This document shows, piece by piece, positions 8,646 to 17,471 of a stretch of DNA of 64,000 nt; the stretch's first letter is position 1; each line of letters opens with the position of its first letter. The stretch is from Alphaproteobacteria bacterium (lineage in GTDB: Bacteria > Pseudomonadota > Alphaproteobacteria > Rhizobiales > Hyphomicrobiaceae). A program made the position numbers and the translations under genes. The notes below the pieces were generated by a model that was given only the letters and a program-made list of their open reading frames with translations, was not told the DNA's origin and did no database searches. The stretch is taken from positions 1 to 64,000 of the forward strand of contig JAHJSN010000135.1 of the NCBI GenBank assembly GCA_018830445.1, written 5' to 3'.

Positions 8646-10250
8646 ATGAGCCTAGTATTCCAGATCATCCGCGCGGCGCATGCTTCCGGCACCCATCACA
8701 AGCTGTCGCTTGACGCGCTGCTGCATCTGTCGGGCCCCGACGCCGAGAAATGGCGCCGGCTGTTCCTGGCAAACGCCAAGCACCTGATCGACGGATCCAA
8801 GGCCCCCGACAAGGAATTCAAGGACTTCAAGAACCACGTTCTCCACCCATCCGACGACTACTGGGGCGGCGCACCTGAGAAGGCCCGCAACTGGTACAGT
8901 CACCTCGTCGAAGCCCTCGCCGCCCGCAAGTGGAGTGAAGCAGCATGGTGCGCCGGCATTCTTTCGCACTACTTCACCGATCCGGTGATGCCTTTCCATA
9001 CGGCGCAGTCGGACGCCGAAAATGCCATCCACCGCGCAACCGAATGGTCGATCAGCAAATCCTACGATTCTGTCGTTGCGGCCGCCTCGGCTCGCAACAC
9101 GCCCAGCGCCCCGCCGCCTGGCACATCCGAAAACTGGGTGCAGGACTATGTCTGCCTCGGCGCCGAAACGAGCCACGCCGAATACGAACGCCTCATCGCT
9201 CACTACGACATCAACTCCGGCGTCGTGACACCCGAAAAGGGCCTCGACCCGGTCGCACGCCGATTGGTCGGGGATCTGCTCGTTTACGCCCGCACCGGCT
9301 TCGCCCACCTTCTTGACCGCGCCATCGCCGAATCCGCCATCGAGGCTCCGAGCGTCAATCTCACCGCCCAGAGCCTGCTTGCCACCCTCCAGATCCCGGT
9401 GCGATGGGTGCTGAACAAAATGGAGGATGGCGAAGCCCGCCGCGAAGTCACAGCCATGTACGATGAACTGATGGCAACCGGACGTGTCGACAAGACACTG
9501 CACGAAGACGACCGCGTGGTACGCGACCTTCACATGACCGAAGTCGCAGGCCCGCGCGCTGCCGCCCGGGCCGCGGAACGCGCCAAGCGCATCAGGAGCG
9601 GCAAGGAAAAATCCGCGCGCCAGACGCTGCTTGGAATCGCTTCGGCACGCACGCCTGCTTTGGCCGCAGCAGCCCCGGCGCTGGAAGCACTCGTCCGCCC
9701 CGCACCGATTATCCCCGGCGCCACTCGGCACACTGAAACCGTGACAAAGTCGGCAGCCGATGCGGCAGTCGCCGACGGCCCCGCCAATGTCGAACTGGCA
9801 GCCCTCGCGCCAGCAAGAGAGCGCTACCGGCTGGCACTGGCCGACGACATCGAAGCCGCCCCGTCGATCGGCCGCAAGACCGCCGAGCGGCTCGGCAAGC
9901 TCGGCATCATCAAGGTTGCGGATCTGATGCAGGCCGACGCTTCGAAGGTTGCCTCGGGCCTCGCCGACAGCCGCATCACCGCCACCACAGTGGAAGGCTG
10001 GCAGGACGAATCCCGCCTGATGCTTTCGATCCCTGGCTTGAGCGTTTCCCAGTCCCAGCTTCTGGCGGGCGCCGGCTACCGCTACACCGACGACATTGCC
10101 GAAGCCGAGCCGCATGCCCTCTCCGCCGATATTCTCGCTTTCGCCGCGACCCAGTCCGGGCGCCGGCTCCTGCGCGACGGCGAACCGCCCGACATCGAGA
10201 AGATCAAGAACTGGATCGACGCAGCCTACGCGTCCTCACAGGCTGCCTGA
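8646..10250 (+). CDS. Zinc-dependent phospholipase C-like protein with C-terminal DUF4332
   Basis: A 534-residue protein. Residues 1-250 resemble the zinc-dependent phospholipase C / S1-nuclease-like fold, with candidate metal ligands in the HHKLSL, GILSHYFTDPVMPFHTAQ and AETSHAEYE segments. A charged linker follows (about 290-390). The last 140 residues form helix-hairpin-helix units of the DUF4332 type (SIGRKTAERLGKLGI, SIPGLSVSQSQLLAGAG). The combination suggests a hydrolase coupled to a nucleic acid- or protein-binding module. I see no signal peptide, so it is probably cytoplasmic. The substrate cannot be deduced. Confidence 0.8.
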   Translation: MSLVFQIIRAAHASGTHHKLSLDALLHLSGPDAEKWRRLFLANAKHLIDGSKAPDKEFKDFKNHVLHPSDDYWGGAPEKARNWYSHLVEALAARKWSEAAWCAGILSHYFTDPVMPFHTAQSDAENAIHRATEWSISKSYDSVVAAASARNTPSAPPPGTSENWVQDYVCLGAETSHAEYERLIAHYDINSGVVTPEKGLDPVARRLVGDLLVYARTGFAHLLDRAIAESAIEAPSVNLTAQSLLATLQIPVRWVLNKMEDGEARREVTAMYDELMATGRVDKTLHEDDRVVRDLHMTEVAGPRAAARAAERAKRIRSGKEKSARQTLLGIASARTPALAAAAPALEALVRPAPIIPGATRHTETVTKSAADAAVADGPANVELAALAPARERYRLALADDIEAAPSIGRKTAERLGKLGIIKVADLMQADASKVASGLADSRITATTVEGWQDESRLMLSIPGLSVSQSQLLAGAGYRYTDDIAEAEPHALSADILAFAATQSGRRLLRDGEPPDIEKIKNWIDAAYASSQAA

Positions 10251-10251
10251 C

Positions 10252-10268
10252 GCACGGATTAGCCGTGC
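10252..10268. terminator. Hairpin between convergent genes
   Basis: GCACGG and CCGTGC form a 6-bp stem around ATTAG in the 27-bp gap between the convergent genes ending at 10250 and 10278. The placement fits a bidirectional terminator, but no clear T-run follows. Confidence 0.4.
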
Positions 10269-10277
10269 ACGCGCCTA

Positions 10278-11486
10278 CTACTTGTCGAAGGTCACGCTGC
10301 CTTTCGTTCTCTTCGGCTGCAGGACCACCGCCACCAGGGCTATCACGCCGATCGCGAAGACGCTGCCGAGCGTCCACTCGGTCGCGCCGGCTCCCGCGAA
10401 ACGCACCGCGTAATCGATGATCATCTGGTAGTTGAGTGCGAACACCGCCGAACCGACGATACCGCCGATGCGGCCCATGTTTTCCAGATCCTTGTCGCCG
10501 TCGAACGACTTGAAGAAGAAGAACACGAGCAGCAACGCCCACATCACATAAAACGCGAGTATCACCGGCGAGGCGTCCCTGTAGAAGCTCTCATGCTGCG
10601 TGCCATAGAGCAGGCCGGACGATTGCAGAAACGCAACGTTCATCAACGGCCAGACGAGCATCGCGGACGCACCGATCAGAACCCCGCGCTGTATCTTGTT
10701 CATGTACGATCTGTAGTTCTCTTCCAGGAGACGGTGCCTGACCACCAGCAGGATCGCGATCGTCAGCACGATCAGCAGGAAGAAAACCTTGAGCGGCAAC
10801 AGGATGATGTGCGCCCGCCCCATGAATGAACGGTTTGCTTCCGGCGCATGCATCGCGTTGAGCGCCGCGCCGAAGTCCCTTTGTGCTCGGCAGCACTGAT
10901 CGGCATCCACCAGGTTGAGCGAGACGAAACAGTGTATCTTGCGCTCCCGCTCGGGCTGCCGGTCGAACAGATCGTCGGGCACGCAATTCCTGACGAATTG
11001 CGACATGCCGACCCGCTTGGTGGCCTCCTTGCGCACATTGGCAAGTGATTGCATGACCGGCGCGCGCTGGCATTTTCCCGAAGTCCAATCGCAAGCTGCC
11101 GGTTGCCCCTTGTCGGCTTGCAGCACTTCCGGCTTGACCTCGAAGATGGACTTCATGCCGCCGCCGCCTCCGATCACGTGCCCACCGATCAGCGCAAGCA
11201 GGATCGCCACCACATACCCGATACCGAAACGCAATTTACCGTCCGGCACATAGGTCTCGTGCATATCCACGAGCACGCACGCGGGAACGTAGAACGCAAT
11301 CAGCGCCAGAATTCCAAACGTCGGGAAAAAGATGAACAGGTGCGAGTAATAGGTTGCGATGGCCGACCAGTCCGCCTTGCCTTCCAGGCCGAATTCGAAA
11401 TACAGCACCGCCGTCGTCGCGATGAACGACAGCCCGAGAACGATGAAGTTAGCCGCTACAAACGTGCGCGCACCCGCCGACAACAT
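10278..11486 (-). CDS. Multi-pass membrane protein of unknown function
   Basis: A 402-residue integral membrane protein with about eight hydrophobic segments: three in the first 110 residues, a GIGYVVAILLALIGGHVIGG helix, a soluble loop of about 120 residues with six cysteines, then two helices near LPLKVFFLLIVLTIAILLVV and three more towards the C-terminus. I recognise no family. The ATG at 11486 (MLSAGARTF) has CAGGGG upstream; the longer frame from 11624 would read through an intergenic repeat. The cysteine-rich loop may be extracytoplasmic and disulphide-bonded, which is inference. Confidence 0.8.
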   Translation of the reverse strand: MLSAGARTFVAANFIVLGLSFIATTAVLYFEFGLEGKADWSAIATYYSHLFIFFPTFGILALIAFYVPACVLVDMHETYVPDGKLRFGIGYVVAILLALIGGHVIGGGGGMKSIFEVKPEVLQADKGQPAACDWTSGKCQRAPVMQSLANVRKEATKRVGMSQFVRNCVPDDLFDRQPERERKIHCFVSLNLVDADQCCRAQRDFGAALNAMHAPEANRSFMGRAHIILLPLKVFFLLIVLTIAILLVVRHRLLEENYRSYMNKIQRGVLIGASAMLVWPLMNVAFLQSSGLLYGTQHESFYRDASPVILAFYVMWALLLVFFFFKSFDGDKDLENMGRIGGIVGSAVFALNYQMIIDYAVRFAGAGATEWTLGSVFAIGVIALVAVVLQPKRTKGSVTFDK

Positions 11487-11609
11487 GATCCGCCCCTGAA
11501 AAACTCGATTTCCGGGTAACGAAGCGCGTTGCAGCGCCCCTGACAAGCTGGATTCGAGCCTTCCCGAAGTGAAATCGGCCCCACCATGGCAATTGAGTGC
11601 TTGCCTGTG

Positions 11610-11750
11610 TCTCAAGCTCAACACGGGCTTGCCCAGTGTTGACCCCTAAAAAAGTTTCAACACGGGCTTGCCCAGTGTTGACCGAAAAGAGTCTCAACAC
11701 GGGCTTGCCCAGTGTTGACCACTAAAAAAGTTTCAACACGGGCCTGCCTC
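11610..11750. repeat. Tandem mini-hairpin array, 37-39 bp period, four copies
   Basis: Three full units and one decayed unit, each with CAACAC and GTGTTG arms around the loop GGGCTTGCCCA. Stems lie at 11619-11641, 11658-11680 and 11695-11717; the fourth keeps only its left arm (11734-11739). The spacer ACC(C)CTAAAAAAGTTT recurs. The array lies in the divergent gap between two membrane protein genes. The rest of the gap (11751-11981) shows no recognisable feature. Confidence 0.85.
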
Positions 11751-11981
11751 ACCATAACGCGCCGGCATCTGGACTGGCCTGCAAACCGTCAAGCCAACGC
11801 AGTGTTGGCAAACAAGGATGTGTGGACAATACCGGACCGCGCGGCCGCACCGACTTAGGCGTATGGTGCCTGGAACGGTCGCCCCTTACCGCGGTTGTGC
11901 GATGGTGAAGTCCAACGCGCGCCTCATCAGCTACCTTCAAATGACTTCCGCCGCCGAGCCACCTCAGGAGATCCGAGCCGA

Positions 11982-12395
11982 ATGCAGAAGCGACCATACG
12001 ACTTGAAATTGATCATGCTGGCGGTTGCCTCTCTGGTCCTCGGCATAGTCCTGTACATCGCCGCCGGCCCGCGCTGGTTCAGCTTCTACGGGTTGGCAAC
12101 CGTCACGCTTGTTGCGCTGCCCGTCCTCGCCTTCATCCTTTTCAGGGCCTTTCGCGAACTGGAACTCAGTCGCTGGCCGGTCATTGCAATCCTGTTGCCA
12201 CCCCTGTTGGCGGCATTGGTTCAGATCGGCTTCTGGCTCGCGTTTTTCGAGGGCGGACCCGGCGCCGTCCCGTTGGCTGCTGCCCGCGCCATGATCCTGC
12301 CGCACCTGGACACCGCGCTAACCCTTGCCGGCATTATAGTGTCTGCCCTGGTGGTCTGGCTGATACTCCGCGGCGCAATGAAGCGGGGCGATTGA
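11982..12395 (+). CDS. Small four-helix membrane protein, unknown
   Basis: A 137-residue hydrophobic protein with four predicted membrane helices (LIMLAVASLVLGIVLYIAAG, FYGLATVTLVALPVLAFILF, VIAILLPPLLAALVQIGFWL and LAGIIVSALVVWLILRG). The ATG at 11982 follows CAGGAG. The longer frame from 11895 has no ribosome binding site. I recognise no family and the neighbours give no functional hint. Confidence 0.75.
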   Translation: MQKRPYDLKLIMLAVASLVLGIVLYIAAGPRWFSFYGLATVTLVALPVLAFILFRAFRELELSRWPVIAILLPPLLAALVQIGFWLAFFEGGPGAVPLAAARAMILPHLDTALTLAGIIVSALVVWLILRGAMKRGD

Positions 12396-12664
12396 CGCCC
12401 CTCGCCGGCCAAACGAAAGTGCGTTGCTTGCGGATGCGAATTTCTAATTCGACGAACTCGTGTGGCGCATCTTGCGCTTGCCTCCTGTTTCGGCGATCTG
12501 TCAGGCAAGCGGCAGATGCAGAAAGCAACGCTGGAATCATAGAGTTGCTCGTGTTCCTCATGGTTCTGACATTTGCTCGGAGCCTCGCCGCACAGGCGGG
12601 CAAAAGTCGGAACCGGATAAATAAGCCGACCCAGACTCCTGAAACGAAAAGTGAGGACGTCACA

Positions 12665-13024
12665 ATGATCATGAATCGAAAAGTGTGTCTGAGCGCCGCC
12701 GCGCTGGCCCTCGCCCTGAGCCTCGGCGCCGCCGCCGCCTCGGCAGCCCCGTTTGCTGCCGGTGCCGTCACTGCCGAAACACCATCGAACGGCGTCGTCA
12801 ACGTCGGTTGGCGTCACGAGAGAAAACACAGCAGGCACTCGCACCGTCGGCACAATCACCGCGATGGCCATCACTACGCCGGCAGATACCTCGAAGCGCC
12901 CTACACCGATGTCGACACCCGCAGGGGCCGGGTTCACGTCGATGCGCCATATGCCCATGTTCATCGCAGCCGCCGCGGCGTCCACGTCCGCGCTCCGTTC
13001 GTCGACATCTACATCCCCCGCTGA
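12665..13024 (+). CDS. Small exported His/Arg-rich repeat protein
   Basis: A 119-residue protein with a clear signal peptide (basic start, then LSAAALALALSLGAAAASAA). A His/Arg-rich linker follows, then three imperfect repeats of about 18 residues with an AP(Y/F)xxV core: EAPYTDVDTRRGRVHV, DAPYAHVHRSRRGVHV and RAPFVDIYIPR. The repeats look like short beta hairpins. GAGGA precedes the ATG at 12665 by seven bases; the longer frame to 12392 lacks a ribosome site. Similar short exported proteins exist in alphaproteobacteria without a known role. The histidine density could bind metal, which is a guess. Confidence 0.8.
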   Translation: MIMNRKVCLSAAALALALSLGAAAASAAPFAAGAVTAETPSNGVVNVGWRHERKHSRHSHRRHNHRDGHHYAGRYLEAPYTDVDTRRGRVHVDAPYAHVHRSRRGVHVRAPFVDIYIPR

Positions 13025-13087
13025 GCACAGCGCGGATCTGCAAGCCAACCATCAAAACGGCAATCGGAGCCTGGAGGACCAACGGAT

Positions 13088-13597
13088 ATGGACAGTGACA
13101 AACTGAAAGCGCTTCAGGCTCCGCTCAAGGAGCGTTACCGCAGCGAGCCCGAAGCCGCCGTCATAACCTTGAAGGCAGAAGGCCGGCTCGGCGAAGGCGT
13201 CAGCTGCAAACTCGATACCCACAAGGCGGTTGTCGAAGCCGGTCTCCATCCCGCCACCGGCGGCAGCGGACTGGAAGCGTGTTCCGGCGACATGCTGCTC
13301 GAAGCACTGGTCGCCTGTGCCGGAGTAACCCTCAAAGCCGTCGCAACCGCTTTGGAATTGCCGCTGGAGGCAGGAACAGTGACGGCCGAAGGTGACCTCG
13401 ACTTCCGCGGCACACTTGGCGTCGACCGCGAAGCCCCCGTCGGCTTTCGCGCCATCCGCCTTCGCTTCGACCTCGATGGCGAACTGACCGGCGAACAAGT
13501 CGCGACACTGGCAAAACTGACCGAACGCTATTGCGTCGTCTACCAGACGATAAGGCAGGGCGTTGCCGTCGACACCCAATTCACGCAAGACCGCTGA
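13088..13597 (+). CDS. OsmC family protein
   Basis: A 169-residue protein of the OsmC/Ohr fold. The two family cysteines appear in CSGDMLLEALVACAG (the long central helix) and in the LTERYCVVYQTI segment near the C-terminus, as in peroxidatic OsmC proteins. OsmC/Ohr enzymes reduce organic hydroperoxides using dithiol donors. GGAGGA lies upstream of the ATG. The gene stands alone after the exported repeat protein. Confidence 0.9.
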   Translation: MDSDKLKALQAPLKERYRSEPEAAVITLKAEGRLGEGVSCKLDTHKAVVEAGLHPATGGSGLEACSGDMLLEALVACAGVTLKAVATALELPLEAGTVTAEGDLDFRGTLGVDREAPVGFRAIRLRFDLDGELTGEQVATLAKLTERYCVVYQTIRQGVAVDTQFTQDR

Positions 13598-13887
13598 GCT
13601 TGATCCTGCACGAACGGATTGACCCAATTCCGGTCTTCGTCCGCCCGCCGGTTGCCCCGCCTACAGCTCAAATCCCGGCCGCCGGGAGCGCGGCGCTTAA
13701 GGCATACCCGGTAAACGTCGGAAAATTTGCTGGTGCGGTTAACACCGGCCACGAATTGATTGCGACTGCCCCGCTCAAGCCGCATTCGCGCGAACCCTTT
13801 ACAACGCTGCACGCAGTCGCTCGACATTCCGGCGGCTAACGGGCATGGTGCCCCACGCGGGTGAGTTCCTCCAGGGAGTATAAAATA

Positions 13888-14400
13888 GTGTTCGGGCGTA
13901 ACAACCAGGATCAGAAACCTTCACCACCGGCCCCACCCGCAGCAGCCACGCCGCCACCGGCAATGCCTGCCGCTGCGCCGGCGGTTCCGGCCGCAACAAC
14001 CGCCCCGGCTGCCGCGCCTGCGGGCATGTCGGTCATCGGCGAGGACCTCGCAATCATTGGCGAGAAGATCACGGTCGTTTCCCAGAACAAGCTGAAGGTC
14101 AACGGGACCATCCAGGGCGACATCAACGGCAAGGAAGTCTTCGTCGGCCCGAAGGGCAAGGTCATTGGCACCGTCACCGCCAACCACATCGAGGTGGAAG
14201 GCGAGATCAAGGGTGCCCTGCGCGGTGCATCAGTATCGCTCATGCCGAGTTCACGCGTCGACGGTGACATCTACCATCAAAAGCTCGCCATATCCGAAGG
14301 CGCGCAGTTCGACGGTCGCGTTCGTCGCCCGCAGGACCCATCCGAGATCACTCCTAACCTCGACACCAGGTCATTGCAGGCCAAGATCACCAGCACCTGA
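13888..14400 (+). CDS. Bactofilin (polymer-forming cytoskeletal protein)
   Basis: A 170-residue bactofilin. A Pro/Ala-rich N-terminal tail (about 8-45) precedes the right-handed beta-helix core (VIGEDLAIIGE through GRVRRPQ), built of short repeats such as VNGTIQGDI, VIGTVTANHIEVEGEIKG and SRVDGDIYHQ. Bactofilins polymerise without nucleotide into membrane-associated filaments that organise cell shape and envelope synthesis. I chose the GTG at 13888 (MFGRNNQ) because AGGGAG lies nine bases upstream; the alternative GTG at 13861 adds nine residues. Confidence 0.92.
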   Translation: MFGRNNQDQKPSPPAPPAAATPPPAMPAAAPAVPAATTAPAAAPAGMSVIGEDLAIIGEKITVVSQNKLKVNGTIQGDINGKEVFVGPKGKVIGTVTANHIEVEGEIKGALRGASVSLMPSSRVDGDIYHQKLAISEGAQFDGRVRRPQDPSEITPNLDTRSLQAKITST

Positions 14401-14456
14401 TCGCGGAGCGAAACTTCGCGCAGTCGCATTCGCAGCAAGAAGCCCAGTTGACTGCG

Positions 14457-14481
14457 CGGCCGCCCAGCAAGGCGGCCGTTT
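14457..14481. terminator. Terminator between convergent genes
   Basis: CGGCCGCC (14457-14464) pairs with GGCGGCCG (14471-14478) and is followed by TTTC. It lies between the bactofilin gene and the convergent small secreted protein gene. Confidence 0.6.
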
Positions 14482-14792
14482 CAGAATGGTCCCCGCTTGG
14501 GCAGTATCGCATCGCAGATATGCTGCACCCGGATATCCCAGCCCATGAACTGGCAGACTTCCCTTTTGACGCTGGGATTGTTCAGTATCTCGCGCGCCGA
14601 AACCCGCGAACCGAACTCGCGCGCCACCTGAGCCAGATAGAGATCCTGGCAGTACGGCGTGCCGAGTTGATGGCCTTTGATGATGCGATAACCCTTGTTG
14701 CAGACGACGCGCGCTTCCGCTTGACCTGCAAGGCTCGCCACGACGCAGGCGCTTGTGAGAGCAACCAGCAAAACAGCCCAACCTCGTCTCAT
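14481..14792 (-). CDS. Small secreted four-cysteine protein
   Basis: A 103-residue protein with a signal peptide (RRGWAVLLVALTSACVVASLAGQAEA) and a compact mature domain containing four cysteines (VVCNKGYRI, TPYCQD, KREVCQF and VQHICDA), most likely two disulphides. Motifs GHQLGTPYCQDLYLAQVARE and WDIRVQHIC resemble a conserved rhizobial exported family of unknown function. GGAGAA precedes the ATG. It lies 40 bp downstream of chrA on the same strand and may be cotranscribed. Confidence 0.8.
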   Translation of the reverse strand: MRRGWAVLLVALTSACVVASLAGQAEARVVCNKGYRIIKGHQLGTPYCQDLYLAQVAREFGSRVSAREILNNPSVKREVCQFMGWDIRVQHICDAILPKRGPF

Positions 14793-14832
14793 CGGTATTC
14801 TCCAGTCTCGATCTCACTGAAGCACGATAGCC

Positions 14833-16167
14833 TCAGACCAGCACGCTCAGCACGAACGATGCTATCCCACACACGACAAGCGTGGCAATGACACCCCCGT
14901 GAAGCCGGAACAGGATGACGGCGGCAACAACAGCCAAAAACGCTGCCCGCCAATCGAGAGAACCTAAAACCGGCAGATCGAGCGACACCGCACCGGCCTT
15001 GAACGCGACGAATTCCGTGAACAGCACCTTCAGTCCGAACCAGACACTCAAGTTCAAGATGACCCCTACGACCGCAGCCGTTACGCCGCTCAGCGCCGCC
15101 TGCGCCCAACGTAATTCGCGCAGTCGCTCCACATAGGGCGCACCGGCGAAGATCCACAGGAAGCACGGCGCGAACGTCGCCCACACGGTAACGAGCGCCC
15201 CCGCCGCCCCCATTGCAATCGACTGCGCACCCTCATGCTTGTAGGCGGCGAGATAACCGACGAATTCCGTCACCAGAATGAGCGGTCCAAGCGTCGTCTC
15301 CGCCAGTCCGAGCCCGTCGACCATTTCACCCGCGCTGAGCCACCCGTATCCCGCGACCACCTCCTGCGCCATGTAGGCCAAAACGGCGTAGGCCCCGCCG
15401 AAGGTGACCACCGCAAGCTGCGAGAAAAACAATCCGATCCTGACGAGGATATGATCGGCTCCCAGCACCAACCAGAGTAGTCCGATAGGTCCAAGCCATA
15501 TTCCAAGCCACACGATGATCGTGAAAAGCGTTGCGTGTGATCCGCGCGCAGCCTGCGAAATAACGCGCTCTTCTTCGCCAGCGTCGTCACTTCCGATCCG
15601 ATCGGGACCTGCCCGCCAGGCATGCAACACACCGGCAACGGCGGCGGCAACAATCACCATCGGGAACGGTATGTGAAACAGGAACAAGGCGCTAAAAGCG
15701 GCCGCCGCGATCGCCCAATGGACGTTCGTCCTGAGCGCCCGGCGCGCAACCTTCAGCAGCGCCTCCATGACAATCGCCAGTACGGCGGCTTTCACGCCTA
15801 AAAACAGCACCTCCATTGCCGGCAGCGTGCCATAGAGCCCGTAGAGACAGGCAAGGGCGAACATCGCCAATGCGCCCGGCACGACAAACGCCAGCCCCGC
15901 CGCAAGCCCCCCAGCCACCCCGTGCATACGCCAGCCGGCATAGGTCACAAGCTGCATGGCTTCCGGACCGGGAAGCAGCATGCAGAAATTGAGCGCGCTC
16001 AGAAACGACCGCTCGCCGAGCCATTTTTTCTCTTCGACAAGAATACGGTGCATCAGCGCGATTTGCGCGGCCGGCCCGCCGAAAGACAGGAACCCGATCT
16101 TCAGCCAGACACCGAGCGCCTCGGCAAACCCGACCTCGTCGTCGACTAGGCTCTGACGTTTGTTCAT
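14833..16167 (-). CDS. chrA: Chromate efflux transporter ChrA (CHR family)
   Basis: A 444-residue membrane protein with two homologous CHR domains. The first carries FLSFGGPAAQIALMHR and the MLLPGPEAMQLVTYAG signature; the second starts near SQLAVVTFGGAYAVLAYMAQ. This is the long, two-domain form. ChrA proteins extrude chromate from the cytoplasm, probably with proton antiport. GGGGAA lies before the ATG at 16167. No ChrB regulator is in the window, so regulation is unknown. Confidence 0.95.
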   Translation of the reverse strand: MNKRQSLVDDEVGFAEALGVWLKIGFLSFGGPAAQIALMHRILVEEKKWLGERSFLSALNFCMLLPGPEAMQLVTYAGWRMHGVAGGLAAGLAFVVPGALAMFALACLYGLYGTLPAMEVLFLGVKAAVLAIVMEALLKVARRALRTNVHWAIAAAAFSALFLFHIPFPMVIVAAAVAGVLHAWRAGPDRIGSDDAGEEERVISQAARGSHATLFTIIVWLGIWLGPIGLLWLVLGADHILVRIGLFFSQLAVVTFGGAYAVLAYMAQEVVAGYGWLSAGEMVDGLGLAETTLGPLILVTEFVGYLAAYKHEGAQSIAMGAAGALVTVWATFAPCFLWIFAGAPYVERLRELRWAQAALSGVTAAVVGVILNLSVWFGLKVLFTEFVAFKAGAVSLDLPVLGSLDWRAAFLAVVAAVILFRLHGGVIATLVVCGIASFVLSVLV

Positions 16168-16686
16168 CGCGTTCCCCGCAATTCTGAAGGCCGCCCCTCA
16201 CACCGATAGCCCAGCTCTTCGAAGCCGCGGTAGCACCAAATGAATGGCATCCCGATCTTGTCTTGGCCAACGCAGGGATTTTGCAACGCACCACCCGATC
16301 GCCCGGTTTTTGTTCGCAACTGCGGTAGAATCTGCGACCTGCGGTCACGGTCCGCTCACGCCGGAATCGTAAAAAACGTTTTGAATCAATGGTCACAGCA
16401 GTTGGCTGAAACAAAAATCACAATAAGAAGTGTTGACCTCAACGCCTAGCCGGTGTTGCTTCCCGCCGCCAGACGGGAGCACTCCGCGCGATGCGGCCGG
16501 CATTCCCGATTAGCACGACGACAGATGAGTTTCTGGTGTTGTGTTGCGGCCTAGCTTGAAGCTCTTGATCTGCCATTGAAGCAGATGCAGCTCCATTGAC
16601 AGGATTTCGTCAGTCGCCAGACCAACCGTCCGGCGAACGAGGATCTTGTTGCGTCGCAACACTGCCGTTTTCGCAGGGAGAATATC
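16168..16686. other. Divergent intergenic region, chrA / rlpA
   Basis: A 519-bp region that must hold the promoters of both flanking genes. I see no convincing ORF. A fragment near 16431-16460 (AGTGTTGACC ... GGTGTTG) loosely resembles the mini-hairpins found elsewhere but does not form a good stem. Confidence 0.5.
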
Positions 16687-17283
16687 ATGCGCACGATTCT
16701 AGTCGCACTTGTCGCTTTGTTGACGTTCGGAATGGTTTCCGCCCAGGCCGCTTCTGGCAAATGGAAGTGCCACGGACCTTCTTATGCCTGCAATGGCAAC
16801 GCCTACAACGCTGCAAAGAAGAACACCTACCGCAAGAAGTCCGCTTCCAATAAGTCCGCCTACAAAAAGAAGGGCTATTCGAACAAGGGCTATTCGAAAG
16901 GCTATTCGGCCAAGAAGCGGACCGCCAAGCACGCTTACGGCAAGCAAAAGTACTCGAAAAAGAAGAGCTACTCGAAGAACCGCTATTCTGGCGGCGGCAC
17001 ACTTTACGGCAAGGCTTCCTATTATTGGCAGCCCCAGGCTGTGGCATCCGGCGGGCGGTTCAATCCGAACGCGATGACAGCCGCTCATAAGACGCTGCCC
17101 TTCGGCACCAAGGTCCGCGTCACCAACAAGCACAACGGCCGCTCGGTCGTGGTCCGCATCAACGACCGCGGTCCTTACATCAAAGGCCGGATCATCGACC
17201 TTTCGAAAGCTGCCGCCTACAAGATCGGCATGCAGAACGCAGGCGTCGTTGCTGTATCGGTTACCATCCTCGGCCGCGGCTGA
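16687..17283 (+). CDS. rlpA: Septal ring lytic transglycosylase RlpA family protein
   Basis: A 198-residue exported protein: signal peptide ([18 protein letters not shown]), a Lys/Tyr/Ser-rich linker of about 80 residues with [13 protein letters not shown]-type repeats, then the RlpA double-psi beta-barrel ([11 protein letters not shown] to the end). The canonical VRINDRGPY motif with the catalytic-type Asp is present, and [20 protein letters not shown] fits the active-site region. RlpA enzymes cleave naked glycan strands at the septum. There is no SPOR domain; the basic linker may bind the wall instead. GGGAG precedes the ATG. Confidence 0.9.
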   Translation: MRTILVALVALLTFGMVSAQAASGKWKCHGPSYACNGNAYNAAKKNTYRKKSASNKSAYKKKGYSNKGYSKGYSAKKRTAKHAYGKQKYSKKKSYSKNRYSGGGTLYGKASYYWQPQAVASGGRFNPNAMTAAHKTLPFGTKVRVTNKHNGRSVVVRINDRGPYIKGRIIDLSKAAAYKIGMQNAGVVAVSVTILGRG

Positions 17284-17374
17284 GCTTGCACGAAAGTTAA
17301 GAGCGCCGACGACGACGATTGTCCGCCTCAACCTAAAACCTCGGCGGGCAATCGCACCGCCGCGAGTTTGACGA

Positions 17375-17403
17375 CAGGCCGCTGGCAAACCGCCGGCGGC
17401 CTG
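17375..17403 (+). terminator. Candidate terminator downstream of rlpA
   Basis: CAGGCCGC (17375-17382) pairs with GCGGCCTG (17396-17403), followed by ATTTCG, about 90 bp after the rlpA stop. Confidence 0.45.
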
Positions 17404-17431
17404 ATTTCGTTATGCTCCTTGCGAAAAATTC

Positions 17432-17471
17432 GGAGCGCCGACTGGCGGTCTCGAAAACCAGCCGGCGCTCC
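17432..17471. other. Strong isolated hairpin in a 600-bp gene-free region
   Basis: GGAGCGCCGACTGG (17432-17445) and CCAGCCGGCGCTCC (17458-17471) pair at 13 of 14 positions around a 12-nt loop. The flanking region 17284-17890 has no supported gene. The hairpin could be a terminator or part of a structured RNA; no T-run follows. Confidence 0.45.

Noticed and set aside
11610-11750. CRISPR-like array
   Set aside because: Spacers are not unique, the repeat units are hairpins with 37-39-bp period including the spacer, and no cas genes are present.
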